Below are positions 31,714-39,775 of a stretch of 49,986 nucleotides of DNA, in pieces. The notes under the pieces were generated by a model that did not search any database, was not told where the DNA came from, and worked only from the letters and a program-made list of their open reading frames with translations. The stretch's first letter is position 1. Every line of letters begins with the position of its first letter. Location: assembly GCA_035547915.1 (NCBI GenBank), contig DASZTS010000097.1:1-49986 (forward strand), given 5' to 3'. The stretch comes from DASSFG01 sp035547915. GTDB taxonomy: Bacteria; Planctomycetota; Planctomycetia; Pirellulales; JAICIG01. A program made the translations under genes and the position numbers.

Positions 31714-34254
31714 ATGGCGAAAAGCGACGCCGTTTGGGGAATCGACATCGGCCAGTGCGCGCTGAAGGCCCTGCGCTGCCGCCCCCATGAAGAAACGTCG
31801 AAGATCACTGCCGACGCCTTCGACTACATTGAGTATCCGAAGATCCTCAGCCAGCCCGACGTCGACCCGGTCGAGCTGGTGCGCGACGCTCTCAAGCAGT
31901 TCCTCTCGCGCAACAGTGTGCGGGGCGACCGCGTCGTGGTATCGGTGAGCGGGCAGAGCGGCCTGGCGCGATTCATCAAGCTGCCGCCGGTCGAAGCCAA
32001 GAAGATTCCCGACATCGTCAAGTACGAAGCACGGCAGCAGATCCCCTTCGCGCTGGAAGACGTCGTGTGGGACTTCCAGACCATGATCGGCGGCACCGTG
32101 GTCGAAGGCTTTGCCATGGAGACCGAGGTCGGCCTTTTCGCCATGAAGCGCGACCAGGTGTACCGGGCACTCAAGCCGTTCAACGAAGCAGGCATCGAAG
32201 TCGACATCGTGCAGCTCACGCCGCTGGCGCTGTACAACTTCGTGGCCTTCGACCAGATGGAGGACTTGCCTCCGCCCGATGCCTACGATCCCGATAGTCC
32301 GCCCCCCTCGGTGATCTTGATCTCGCTCGGTACCGACACGACCGATCTCGTGGTGACGAACGGTTTCCGTGTCTGGCAGCGTAACATTCCGATCGGTGGC
32401 AATCACTTCACCAAGGCGCTGACCAAGGAATTGAAGCTGACGTTCGCTTCGGCCGAACATCTGAAGCGCAACGCGACGCAGGCCGAGGATCCCAAGGCGT
32501 TGTTCCAGGCCATGCGGCCCGTGTTCAACGACCTGCTCACCGAAGTCCAGCGGTCGATCAGTTTCTTCAGCAACCTCGACCGCAAGGCGCAGATCAGCCG
32601 CGCGGTGGCCTTGGGCAACGCCATGAAGCTGCCCGGTCTGCAGCGTTACCTGGCTCAGAACCTGGGGTTCGACCTGCTGCGGTTGGAGACGTTCCGCGGG
32701 TTGAGCGGGTCGGCCGTGGTCGATGCCCCGGCCTTCAAAGAGAACGTGCCGGCCTTCGGCGTGTGCTACGGGCTCTGCTTGCAGGCGCTGCGCGAAACGC
32801 GGATCAAGACCAACCTGCTGCCGCGCGAGATCCTGCAAGACCGCATGATCCGCGAGAAGCGACCTTGGGCGGTGGGGGCCGCGGCCGCGCTGTTGCTGGG
32901 CTGCGGCGTGAGCTACTTCATGCACTGGGTGGCCGCCCGTTCGGTAGCCATGGAAAACGGCTGGAAGCCGGTCGTCGATCAGGCGGGCGCCGTGGTGAAG
33001 AAGGTGGGCGAATACAAGTCGACCTTCGACGCGGCCAAGACAAAATATTCCAAGACGACGCTCATCGGCGAGGGGTTCATCCAGAACGTCGTCGGACGCG
33101 ACATGTGGCTCAAGCTGATGAAGGGGATCAATCTCTGCTTGCCGCACAGCCCCGCCGAACGGCCGAAGGACATCACGCAACGCAACGAGTTGAATATCGA
33201 AAAGATAACCTGCGTCTATTACCCAGATCTGGCCAAGTGGTATGCGGATGTGAAGGAGTTCGACAAGCCGCTCGATCAACTGATCGGCGAGAGCGCCCCT
33301 GCGGCGGGAGCCACCCAACCCGGTGCCGCGGGTGCCACGGGAATTCCCGCGGCGGGAGCCACTGCGGCGCCACCGGCAACCGGCACGGCACCTGCCGCCG
33401 CAACGCCTGCCGGAGCAACGCCTCCTGCCGCGGCAACTCCGCCTGGCGGGACGCCGCCCGCGGCAGCGTCTCCTACCGCAACACCTCCGGCCAACGGTGC
33501 CGCGCCTACACCGGGCAATGCTGCCGCTCAACCGGCCGCGCCTGCCGCGGCCCCGCCGATGGAGCCCCCGAAGGGGCCTGGCTGGGTCTTCGAGTTGAAG
33601 GGCTACCACTACCATAACCCGCAGGGCCGCGACTTCGGCGAGACGTTCGTCGCCCGCACCTTATTGAAGAACCTGCGCCTGGAAGAGGTCGTCATCCCGA
33701 AGGAAGAGCGTTGGGAGGGAGGGCCGGCGACGTTCCCCTTGAAGAAGCTCGGCATCGGCCATTCGGTCTTGATCACGACGAATAACGTCAACTGGAGCAA
33801 TGAGCTCGAGGTTGACGACATCGAGGAGGGGCCGGAAAACTTCGCTGACGCCAAGGCGTCGAGCGAAAAGAAGGTAGGCAGGGGCCCGGCTCGGCCCATG
33901 CCGCCGACCGCTCCGGGTGCTGGGGGTCAGGTCAAGAGGAAACGGATCGCAGCGCCGCGGTACGACTTCTGGGTTCAATTCTGCTGGCAGGTACCGCCGC
34001 CCGCCACGATGGTCGAGCTGGCCACGCTCTACCCGGGCGCGGGCGACCCGGGCAACGGCCCCGTGCCGGTAGCCGTGCCGCCCGCCGCGGCCGCAGACGC
34101 CGCACCCGGTGCCGCCACGGAAGTTCCCGCTCCGGGCGCGGCCGAAAACGGTGCGAGTCTGGCTCCGCCCGCGGACGGCGAAAACCCGGCACCGGACGAG
34201 AAATCCGCACCTGATAATGCAGCAGCCCCCGCGGCGGCAAGCGAGGAGAAATAA
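31714..34254 (+). CDS. pilM: PilM-type pilus assembly protein with long C-terminal extension
   Basis: This 846-residue protein starts with an actin-like PilM domain: GIDIGQCALKAL (phosphate-1 loop), VVSVSGQSGLARFIKLPPVE, ILISLGTDTTDLVVTNG (phosphate-2 loop). PilM binds ATP at the inner membrane and links the type IV pilus platform to PilN. A membrane segment follows at about residues 383-408 (WAVGAAAALLLGCGVSYF), which typical PilM lacks, then a region that may stand in for PilN, a Pro/Ala/Gly-rich linker at about 528-619, a folded domain (WVFELKGYHYHNPQGRDFGE), and a Pro/Ala tail. It leads a three-gene operon. AAAGGAAA lies 8 bases before ATG 31714. Confidence 0.85.
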   Translation: MAKSDAVWGIDIGQCALKALRCRPHEETSKITADAFDYIEYPKILSQPDVDPVELVRDALKQFLSRNSVRGDRVVVSVSGQSGLARFIKLPPVEAKKIPDIVKYEARQQIPFALEDVVWDFQTMIGGTVVEGFAMETEVGLFAMKRDQVYRALKPFNEAGIEVDIVQLTPLALYNFVAFDQMEDLPPPDAYDPDSPPPSVILISLGTDTTDLVVTNGFRVWQRNIPIGGNHFTKALTKELKLTFASAEHLKRNATQAEDPKALFQAMRPVFNDLLTEVQRSISFFSNLDRKAQISRAVALGNAMKLPGLQRYLAQNLGFDLLRLETFRGLSGSAVVDAPAFKENVPAFGVCYGLCLQALRETRIKTNLLPREILQDRMIREKRPWAVGAAAALLLGCGVSYFMHWVAARSVAMENGWKPVVDQAGAVVKKVGEYKSTFDAAKTKYSKTTLIGEGFIQNVVGRDMWLKLMKGINLCLPHSPAERPKDITQRNELNIEKITCVYYPDLAKWYADVKEFDKPLDQLIGESAPAAGATQPGAAGATGIPAAGATAAPPATGTAPAAATPAGATPPAAATPPGGTPPAAASPTATPPANGAAPTPGNAAAQPAAPAAAPPMEPPKGPGWVFELKGYHYHNPQGRDFGETFVARTLLKNLRLEEVVIPKEERWEGGPATFPLKKLGIGHSVLITTNNVNWSNELEVDDIEEGPENFADAKASSEKKVGRGPARPMPPTAPGAGGQVKRKRIAAPRYDFWVQFCWQVPPPATMVELATLYPGAGDPGNGPVPVAVPPAAAADAAPGAATEVPAPGAAENGASLAPPADGENPAPDEKSAPDNAAAPAAASEEK

Positions 34255-34256
34255 CT

Positions 34257-35930
34257 ATGGACCAGGTCAAGGTTTATCTGGGTGTCGCCAAGAAGCACCA
34301 CTTCTGGATCCTCGTGACGATCGTCGTCATCACTGCAACGATCGTGTGGGTAAAGGCGTCGAGCACGTTGGCCTCCAAATACGACAGCGACAAGCGGACC
34401 ATCACGGGCGCCCAAGACTCGGTGCAGAAGGCCAGCTCGCCCGATTCGGTGAATGCCTCGTTTTCGACCAAGGTCGATAAACTGCACGATGATCTGAAGA
34501 TTTCGGTCTTCGAGGCCTGGAAGAAACTGTACGAGCGGCAGGCGTCTCTCTTCGTATGGCCTGACTTGTCGGCCGTCGATCAGAACATCGATCTCAACAA
34601 GATCGGCCCCGAAGAGGAAATCCCGATCTATATTCGCACCTACTACAACGAACGGGTCGTCGGCCCGTTGTGGAAAGGCGTGTTGGAGCAGATCAACCTT
34701 CGCCAGCCTAAGGTGCAGCCGCTGAAGGAAGAAGGTGACGAGGAGGAAGAAGAGGAGGCGGAAAAACGAGGTGTTGAATATGAGGGCCTGGTCGTTTGGA
34801 AGCAGTCTCTGCGCGACGAGATTGCAGCGCGCTATTACACGCGCAATGCCGTGCCCTCGACCGTACGCTTGCGGCTGACCCAAGAAGATCTCTGGCTGTT
34901 CGAGTCGCTGGTGCAAGTGGTCAACACGGTCAACACCGGGGCCACCGACTCGCTGAAGGCACCGATCAAGGAGATCTTGACGCTGGATGTGGCTCAATGG
35001 GCGGTCGTCGCCTCGTTGGAATCGGGTTCGACGATTTGGACTCCGGGCACCAAGGGTGCAGCGGGCTCCCCGATGAGCGCCAACAATCCGATGGCGGCGG
35101 CCACTGCCCCGACAGGTCCGGGCGCGGGGGCAACGGGCGCTGCTGCGGCGGCAGGCGGCGCGAACGAAGACGCCGAGTGGGTCGACAATCGCTATCTCGA
35201 TGATAAGGGCGAGCCGCTCAAGGGAACGAACCATCCGTTCGCCGAGTTCAAGCAGATGTTCGTCTACATGAAGTACATCATGGATCAGCGGCGGATTCCC
35301 GAGCTGGTGGCAGCCTGTGCGAACGCTCCGCTGCCGATCGAGACCCGCCAGATCAAGGTCCAGATGCTCAAATCCGACTCCGGCTCAGGCGGGGGGGGCG
35401 GCCTGTTTGGCAACGGCGCAACATTCGGTGGCGGCATGCCGAGCGGTATGGGGGGAGGCGGTATGGGCGGGAGTGGAATGCCAGCCGGCGCTAAGGGCGG
35501 CATGGGGAGCGGCGGCATGGGCGCGGGCGGTATGCCACCGAACATGGGTGGAAGGGGGGGCATGCCGGCCGGAATGCAGCCTCCGCGCGCGCCGGCGCCA
35601 CCAGGAATGGGCATGATGGGTGGTGCTGCCATGGGAATGGATGCAGGCTCTCCGATGGGTGGCGCGGACATGGGAGGAATGGCCGTGCAAAATATGGTAC
35701 TGGACGGCGGCGTGGAAACGACCATTTACGATGCCGTCGTGGAGCTCAGCGGTGTGATCTATCTTTACCGTCCGCCCGATATCGCTAAGCTGGGCACGGG
35801 TTCGGCCGGATCGCCGGACAAGCGTTCCTTCGGCGTACCCACCACGACGGTGCCCGCGCCCGGTGCTTCGGGCGGAGGGGGTGTTAAGACGATGATGCCT
35901 ACCGCGGCGCCGAAATCGCCGGGCGGCTAA
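34257..35930 (+). CDS. Membrane-anchored protein with a Gly/Met-rich region, second gene of the PilM-type operon
   Basis: This 557-residue protein starts MDQVKVYLGVAKKHHFWILV with one membrane helix at about residues 16-33 and a long periplasmic part. An acidic run (EEGDEEEEEEAEKRG) lies near residue 160. Residues about 375-480 are dominated by Gly, Met and Pro repeats such as GGGMGGSGMP. A final folded segment contains VETTIYDAVVELSGVIYLYRPP. It may be a PilO/PilP-like alignment protein for the pilus or a related envelope complex, which is inferred from position only. ATG 34257 follows the upstream stop by 2 bases, so translation is probably coupled. Confidence 0.7.
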   Translation: MDQVKVYLGVAKKHHFWILVTIVVITATIVWVKASSTLASKYDSDKRTITGAQDSVQKASSPDSVNASFSTKVDKLHDDLKISVFEAWKKLYERQASLFVWPDLSAVDQNIDLNKIGPEEEIPIYIRTYYNERVVGPLWKGVLEQINLRQPKVQPLKEEGDEEEEEEAEKRGVEYEGLVVWKQSLRDEIAARYYTRNAVPSTVRLRLTQEDLWLFESLVQVVNTVNTGATDSLKAPIKEILTLDVAQWAVVASLESGSTIWTPGTKGAAGSPMSANNPMAAATAPTGPGAGATGAAAAAGGANEDAEWVDNRYLDDKGEPLKGTNHPFAEFKQMFVYMKYIMDQRRIPELVAACANAPLPIETRQIKVQMLKSDSGSGGGGGLFGNGATFGGGMPSGMGGGGMGGSGMPAGAKGGMGSGGMGAGGMPPNMGGRGGMPAGMQPPRAPAPPGMGMMGGAAMGMDAGSPMGGADMGGMAVQNMVLDGGVETTIYDAVVELSGVIYLYRPPDIAKLGTGSAGSPDKRSFGVPTTTVPAPGASGGGGVKTMMPTAAPKSPGG

Positions 35931-35996
35931 GCGGGGTTAGGTTTTCGAGACGACGGGATAGAGGGCCTTTGTGACACAGAGAACAGGAGCCGGTTT

Positions 35997-38012
35997 ATGA
36001 AGGCAAAAGGCAAGTTCGATTCGGCACAGCTCAAGTCGTTTGTCGTCAACCACGTAGAGAAGGTTGTTTTCGGAGGGTTTGTGGTGGCCTTCCTGCTGAT
36101 CTCTTGGTCGGCCTTCAAGCTCAAACCCTACGACAAGACGCCCGCGGAATTGAAGAAGCTGGCCGACGATGTCTCGCAACAAGTCGAAGCCAAGACGCCA
36201 CCCGATAAATTCACCGACCTGCCGAGCGTGCCCGATTTCAAGAACCTGGGCGCCGTTGGTCCCGCTCCGGTCAACCCGCAGTTCTTCGCGGTAAAGCCGC
36301 TGAGTCTTCCTTACGAAGAACGGCAGGAACGCCGCAAGGAGCCGCAGTTCTTTGTCCTGGAAGGGCTGATGGGTTTTCCCGAATATGGCGGCATCGCCAT
36401 CGGCGAGGAGGGGGCCGTATCACGGTCGGGCAGCAACTTCGGCGGTGGCGGGATGGAAGTGGCGGGTATAGGCGGGGGGGCGATGATGTCGGGTTACGGC
36501 CCTACGTCGCGTCCGCCCGACATGATGTCGAATCCCATGGCCGGGTCAGAAGAGCAGATCCGGCAGATGCAGCAAATGCAGTCAAGACAGCAAGCGCAGC
36601 AGGGAATGATGCAGAATAGCATGGCCAACATGGGTTCTGCTCGGGGCCGCATGCGGGCCTCGCGGGCGAAGAGGAGGCCCACGGCCAAGGTGGAGGCACC
36701 CAAGCCGGCCCCGCGCCGCAAGCCGCAGAGCACCGAGAAGATCGTCCTCACGCAGGCCCCTGGCAACTCGAAGGTCGAGGGCCGTTATTGGATCTGCCTG
36801 GTGGGCGCCTTGCCCTACTGGAAGCAACTTAACGAGTATCAGACCACGTTTCGCGACGCGAGCCTCTATGACGTGAAGCACGATTATCCGCGCTATGACC
36901 TGCCCCGCATCGAAAGGGCCGAGGTACGGGGCAACGACCTGGGCGACTGGCAGGAGCTCGACGTTGTCTCCGCGGCCGAGGATTTCGACAAGTGGGCCGC
37001 GGAATATCCCGAGGTCGTCGATCCTCGCTTTGTCGACCCCCATTTGACCGAGCCGTTGCCGCCGCTCGTGTTCGCCAATCACGACAAAGAGAAGGTCAAC
37101 CATCCGCTCACCAAGGTAGCCGAGCAGAAGCAAGTCGTGGCCGAGGCGGTGAAAAAGAGGGCAAGACATTCGTTGACGGGCGGAGGCAGCTCGGCGCGCA
37201 ACCGCAACACCGGACAACCCGGCATGCAGAGCGCGGCGATGGCCAACCCCTATGGTGCTTACAGTGCGGGTGGCGCCGGCGGTAGCGCGGGGCCGATGGT
37301 CGAACATCGGCTATTCCGCTTCTTCGATTTCACCGTCGAACCCAACAAGACGTATCGCTATCGGGTGAAGCTGGTACTGGTGAACCCCAACGCCGGAGTT
37401 CCTCCGCGTTATCTGGAGAGCTACGATTTCGGCAACGGGCTGACGCGTGAGGCCGAGTGGTCTGAGCCGTCGCCTCCCATCCCGGTGATCGCCGGCAACC
37501 GGCTGCTGGCCGGGACCGTAACTCCCGGACGTACCGAGCCGACCGCCAAGGTACTGGCCAAGCAGTTCGATGCCCGTCTCGCCTCCGAGATCCGTCGCAT
37601 CTTCGACATCAGCCGCGGCTCGATCATGAACGAGTCGGGGATCAAGATCGGTTTGCCGCAGGACGCGGGCAAGCCAGCAGCCGAACCGACGGAGGTCGAC
37701 TTTGAAACGAACGCCGTGGTGCTCGATATGTTCGGTGGAGATAAGCTGCCGGGGGCGAAGTCCAGGAGCCTGAGCGACCAGGCCAAGGTTCCGGGGCACA
37801 TTCTCGTGCTCGACAGCGACGGCCAACTGAAGACGCTCGTGCAGGCCACCGATGCCGGCATGTACGAAACCGAGGCCGAAGAGGCGAAGGCGCAGGCTGC
37901 GGCCGCCGAGGGCAAACGTCCTCCGGGGCCGGGTTCGCCGGCCGCGGGCGGCAACGCCGGCTTCGAGAACTTCGACGAGATCAACACGAACAGTCCGCGC
38001 CGCCGAAGGTGA
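35997..38012 (+). CDS. Membrane-anchored protein, third gene of the PilM-type operon
   Basis: This 671-residue protein begins MKAKGKFDSAQLKSFVVNHV and has one membrane helix at about residues 24-41 (VVFGGFVVAFLLISW). A Gly/Met- and Gln/Met-rich region (GGGGMEVAGIGGG, then QMQQMQSRQQAQQGMMQNSM) spans about 150-215, followed by a basic patch (RGRMRASRAKRRPTAK). Folded-looking parts are residues 250-360 and 435-640 (LFRFFDFTVEPNKTYRYRVKL). No family is recognised. It resembles gene 2 in layout (short inside, one helix, long outside), so the two may form a pair like PilN/PilO or PilO/PilP. It lies 66 bases after gene 2. Confidence 0.7.
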   Translation: MKAKGKFDSAQLKSFVVNHVEKVVFGGFVVAFLLISWSAFKLKPYDKTPAELKKLADDVSQQVEAKTPPDKFTDLPSVPDFKNLGAVGPAPVNPQFFAVKPLSLPYEERQERRKEPQFFVLEGLMGFPEYGGIAIGEEGAVSRSGSNFGGGGMEVAGIGGGAMMSGYGPTSRPPDMMSNPMAGSEEQIRQMQQMQSRQQAQQGMMQNSMANMGSARGRMRASRAKRRPTAKVEAPKPAPRRKPQSTEKIVLTQAPGNSKVEGRYWICLVGALPYWKQLNEYQTTFRDASLYDVKHDYPRYDLPRIERAEVRGNDLGDWQELDVVSAAEDFDKWAAEYPEVVDPRFVDPHLTEPLPPLVFANHDKEKVNHPLTKVAEQKQVVAEAVKKRARHSLTGGGSSARNRNTGQPGMQSAAMANPYGAYSAGGAGGSAGPMVEHRLFRFFDFTVEPNKTYRYRVKLVLVNPNAGVPPRYLESYDFGNGLTREAEWSEPSPPIPVIAGNRLLAGTVTPGRTEPTAKVLAKQFDARLASEIRRIFDISRGSIMNESGIKIGLPQDAGKPAAEPTEVDFETNAVVLDMFGGDKLPGAKSRSLSDQAKVPGHILVLDSDGQLKTLVQATDAGMYETEAEEAKAQAAAAEGKRPPGPGSPAAGGNAGFENFDEINTNSPRRRR

Positions 38013-38035
38013 CGAGCGGGCGTGGCCAGATCAAC

Positions 38036-38073
38036 CGGGCACGGGCCGTTCGTTATCGGCGGCCCGTTGCCCG
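38036..38073 (+). terminator. Strong hairpin after the PilM-type operon
   Basis: The left arm CGGGCACGGGCCG (38036-38048) pairs with CGGCCCGTTGCCCG (38060-38073) with one bulged base and an 11-base loop. It starts 23 bases after the last stop. There is no T-run, so it could be a terminator-like or RNA-stabilising structure. Confidence 0.5.
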
Positions 38074-38141
38074 CGGTCTTCGAAGGCGTTATTCGCCGCT
38101 CCGGCGACGGCATTGCTTGGCGGGGCCGTCGCCGCTGGCTC

Positions 38142-39248
38142 TCATCCGCGGCCCAGTTCGCAGTAGAGATTGTGGATGAACGCGGCGTTATCGCACTGTA
38201 GGTAGTTCAGCGCGCCGCCCATGCGGGCAAAGCTCTTGCAAAAGCGCAGGTAATAGGCCGGGTTGGTCTTGGGCGGCTCGCCGTGCGTCCAATCCCAGCC
38301 GCCGCCGTCCTGGATGTCGACCACGTAGATCGTGTGGTCGCCGATCACGGGCTGGCCCGCTTGCAGCCGCAGGTTGTTCACGCAGCTCAGCGATTTTTCG
38401 AAGACCTGCGGACCCATGATGGCGGAGCCGACGTTGAGCACCACGCCGCCGTCGAGGTGGGCCAGCGAACCGCCGAACAGCTTGAAGTCCCACTCGGCGG
38501 CCCGTCCCAATGCGGCGCCGTTGAACACCGAATGGTTCGAGATGATGTCGTAGCCGATGCCCGGATGCACGGTCAGCGGCACGCCGTGGCGATGCGCCTG
38601 CGTGAGAACCGAGGCGTGTTTCCAGCGGTGCAGCACTTCGTGGCGGCCCGCCGGCCACTGCTGTTCGCCCATGGCGCGGAGCAGGTCGGCCCGGGCGGCC
38701 GTCAGCCGGTCGAGCGGCTGCGAGGCGATCGCGCGCTCCAACTCGGCGGTGCTCGGCAGGGTCGCGCCGTCCTCGGCGATAAATTTGCCCAGCGCCCTGC
38801 CATAGCCCAGACCGGCCAACGCGCCGGCCATGATGGCCAGGTGGATGTTCGTGGCCGTCTCGTGCCACGTGCCGAACGTGCCGCTGGCGACGTTCATCTC
38901 GACGCTCTCGGTCGAGGCGCCGAACCAGGCATATTCCCAGTCGTGGATCGTGCCGGCGCCGTTGGTGGCCAGGTGCGTGAGCCAGCCGCGGGCCATCATC
39001 CGTTCCAAGATGCCGGCCGCGCCGTTGCGCAGCAGGTGGGCACCGTAGATGAGCATCACCGTGGCACCGCGCTCGCGCGCCCGGCGGATGCGCTCGGCGC
39101 ATTCGGCCACGCGCGGGGCGATGGCGGGCGGGCAGGGCCGCGGCGGCGTCTCGGGATCGATCAGGATTCCGTCGACCGTCGTCAGGCTCTTGCGCTCGCT
39201 GAGCGGCAATACCTTCAAACGGCCGAGATCGAGCGGTTCTATCTTCAT
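38142..39248 (-). CDS. Conserved protein of unknown function (possibly deoxyhypusine synthase-like fold)
   Basis: This 368-residue soluble protein has dense Gly/Asn/His motifs: TVMLIYGAHLLRNGAAGILERMM (residues about 50-72), WLTHLATNGAGTIHDWEYAW, TATNIHLAIMAG, TVHPGIGYDIISNHSVFNGA, and DGGVVLNVGSAIMGPQVFEKS. The pattern 'L..NG.....L..M...GW.THL.TN.AG..HD' is reminiscent of deoxyhypusine synthase-type NAD-binding proteins, but I hold that weakly. ATG 39248 is chosen because upstream sequence is the 3' end of the ABM gene. The ABM-domain gene ends 14 bases before its start, so they likely share a transcript. Confidence 0.7.
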   Translation of the reverse strand: MKIEPLDLGRLKVLPLSERKSLTTVDGILIDPETPPRPCPPAIAPRVAECAERIRRARERGATVMLIYGAHLLRNGAAGILERMMARGWLTHLATNGAGTIHDWEYAWFGASTESVEMNVASGTFGTWHETATNIHLAIMAGALAGLGYGRALGKFIAEDGATLPSTAELERAIASQPLDRLTAARADLLRAMGEQQWPAGRHEVLHRWKHASVLTQAHRHGVPLTVHPGIGYDIISNHSVFNGAALGRAAEWDFKLFGGSLAHLDGGVVLNVGSAIMGPQVFEKSLSCVNNLRLQAGQPVIGDHTIYVVDIQDGGGWDWTHGEPPKTNPAYYLRFCKSFARMGGALNYLQCDNAAFIHNLYCELGRG

Positions 39249-39262
39249 GGTCGGCAACGTGG

Positions 39263-39550
39263 CTATTCGACGAGCGTCGACGGATGCGGATCGCGGTCGA
39301 CGTAGGGTAACACTTGGGGAACGTAGATCTCGGTGACGGCCCGGTTCTGGCGATGCGCCTCCCAGGCCGCCTTCGATTCCCACCATTCGACGAGAAGGAA
39401 CCGCCGCTCGTCGGCCTGCGATTGGTAGACTTCGAATCGCTCGCAACCCGGCTCCGTGCGCGACATCTTGGCTGCGGTCGCCAGCCGCTCACGGACAGTG
39501 CCGACGTCGCCCGCTTCCTTCACGGAGAGCCAAACATTCAGATGATACAT
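39263..39550 (-). CDS. Antibiotic biosynthesis monooxygenase (ABM)-domain protein
   Basis: This 95-residue protein is a single ferredoxin-like ABM domain: MYHLNVWLSVKEAGDVGTVR, then EPGCERFEVYQSQADERRFLLVEWWESKAAWEAHRQ. The 'EPGC..F.V....D...F.L.E.W.S..A...H' pattern is the family signature. Such small dimers act as cofactor-free oxygenases or quinone/heme handlers (for example YgiN, LsrG). The specific substrate cannot be told. It is the first gene of a two-gene minus-strand unit with the conserved unknown downstream. Confidence 0.88.
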   Translation of the reverse strand: MYHLNVWLSVKEAGDVGTVRERLATAAKMSRTEPGCERFEVYQSQADERRFLLVEWWESKAAWEAHRQNRAVTEIYVPQVLPYVDRDPHPSTLVE

Positions 39551-39775
39551 CGGTTCCTCGCATCGAAGGTGTCGTAGTTCGTGCCGACGCGGGCACAGCA
39601 GCCAAGATATTTCGCGGCCGACCAAGTGCCCGCACTGCCGGTCACCTGGGACAAGATATTGCGGCAGGCTACCATAGCACAAGACGGTGAGCCGTCGCGG
39701 TCGCCAAAACCGTTCGATGAGAACCGGCCCGGCGATGATGCGGCCCATTCTCGTTTGCGTGGTCAGCCCCAACCC

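Noticed and set aside
31468..33615. 715-codon minus-strand frame opposite the PilM-type gene
   Set aside because: Its length comes from strong third-position GC on the other strand; the product is a low-complexity Arg/Gly protein and the PilM frame is certain.
35380..36640. Possible CRISPR-like or tandem DNA repeats in the Gly/Met-rich regions
   Set aside because: The repeats are at the protein level (GGM, QMQQ) with varied codons and no constant unit or spacer length.
38188..39492. 434-codon minus-strand frame overlapping the conserved unknown gene
   Set aside because: It is in a second frame of the same strand; the product is Arg/Pro/His-rich without domains, while the other frame has clear conserved motifs.
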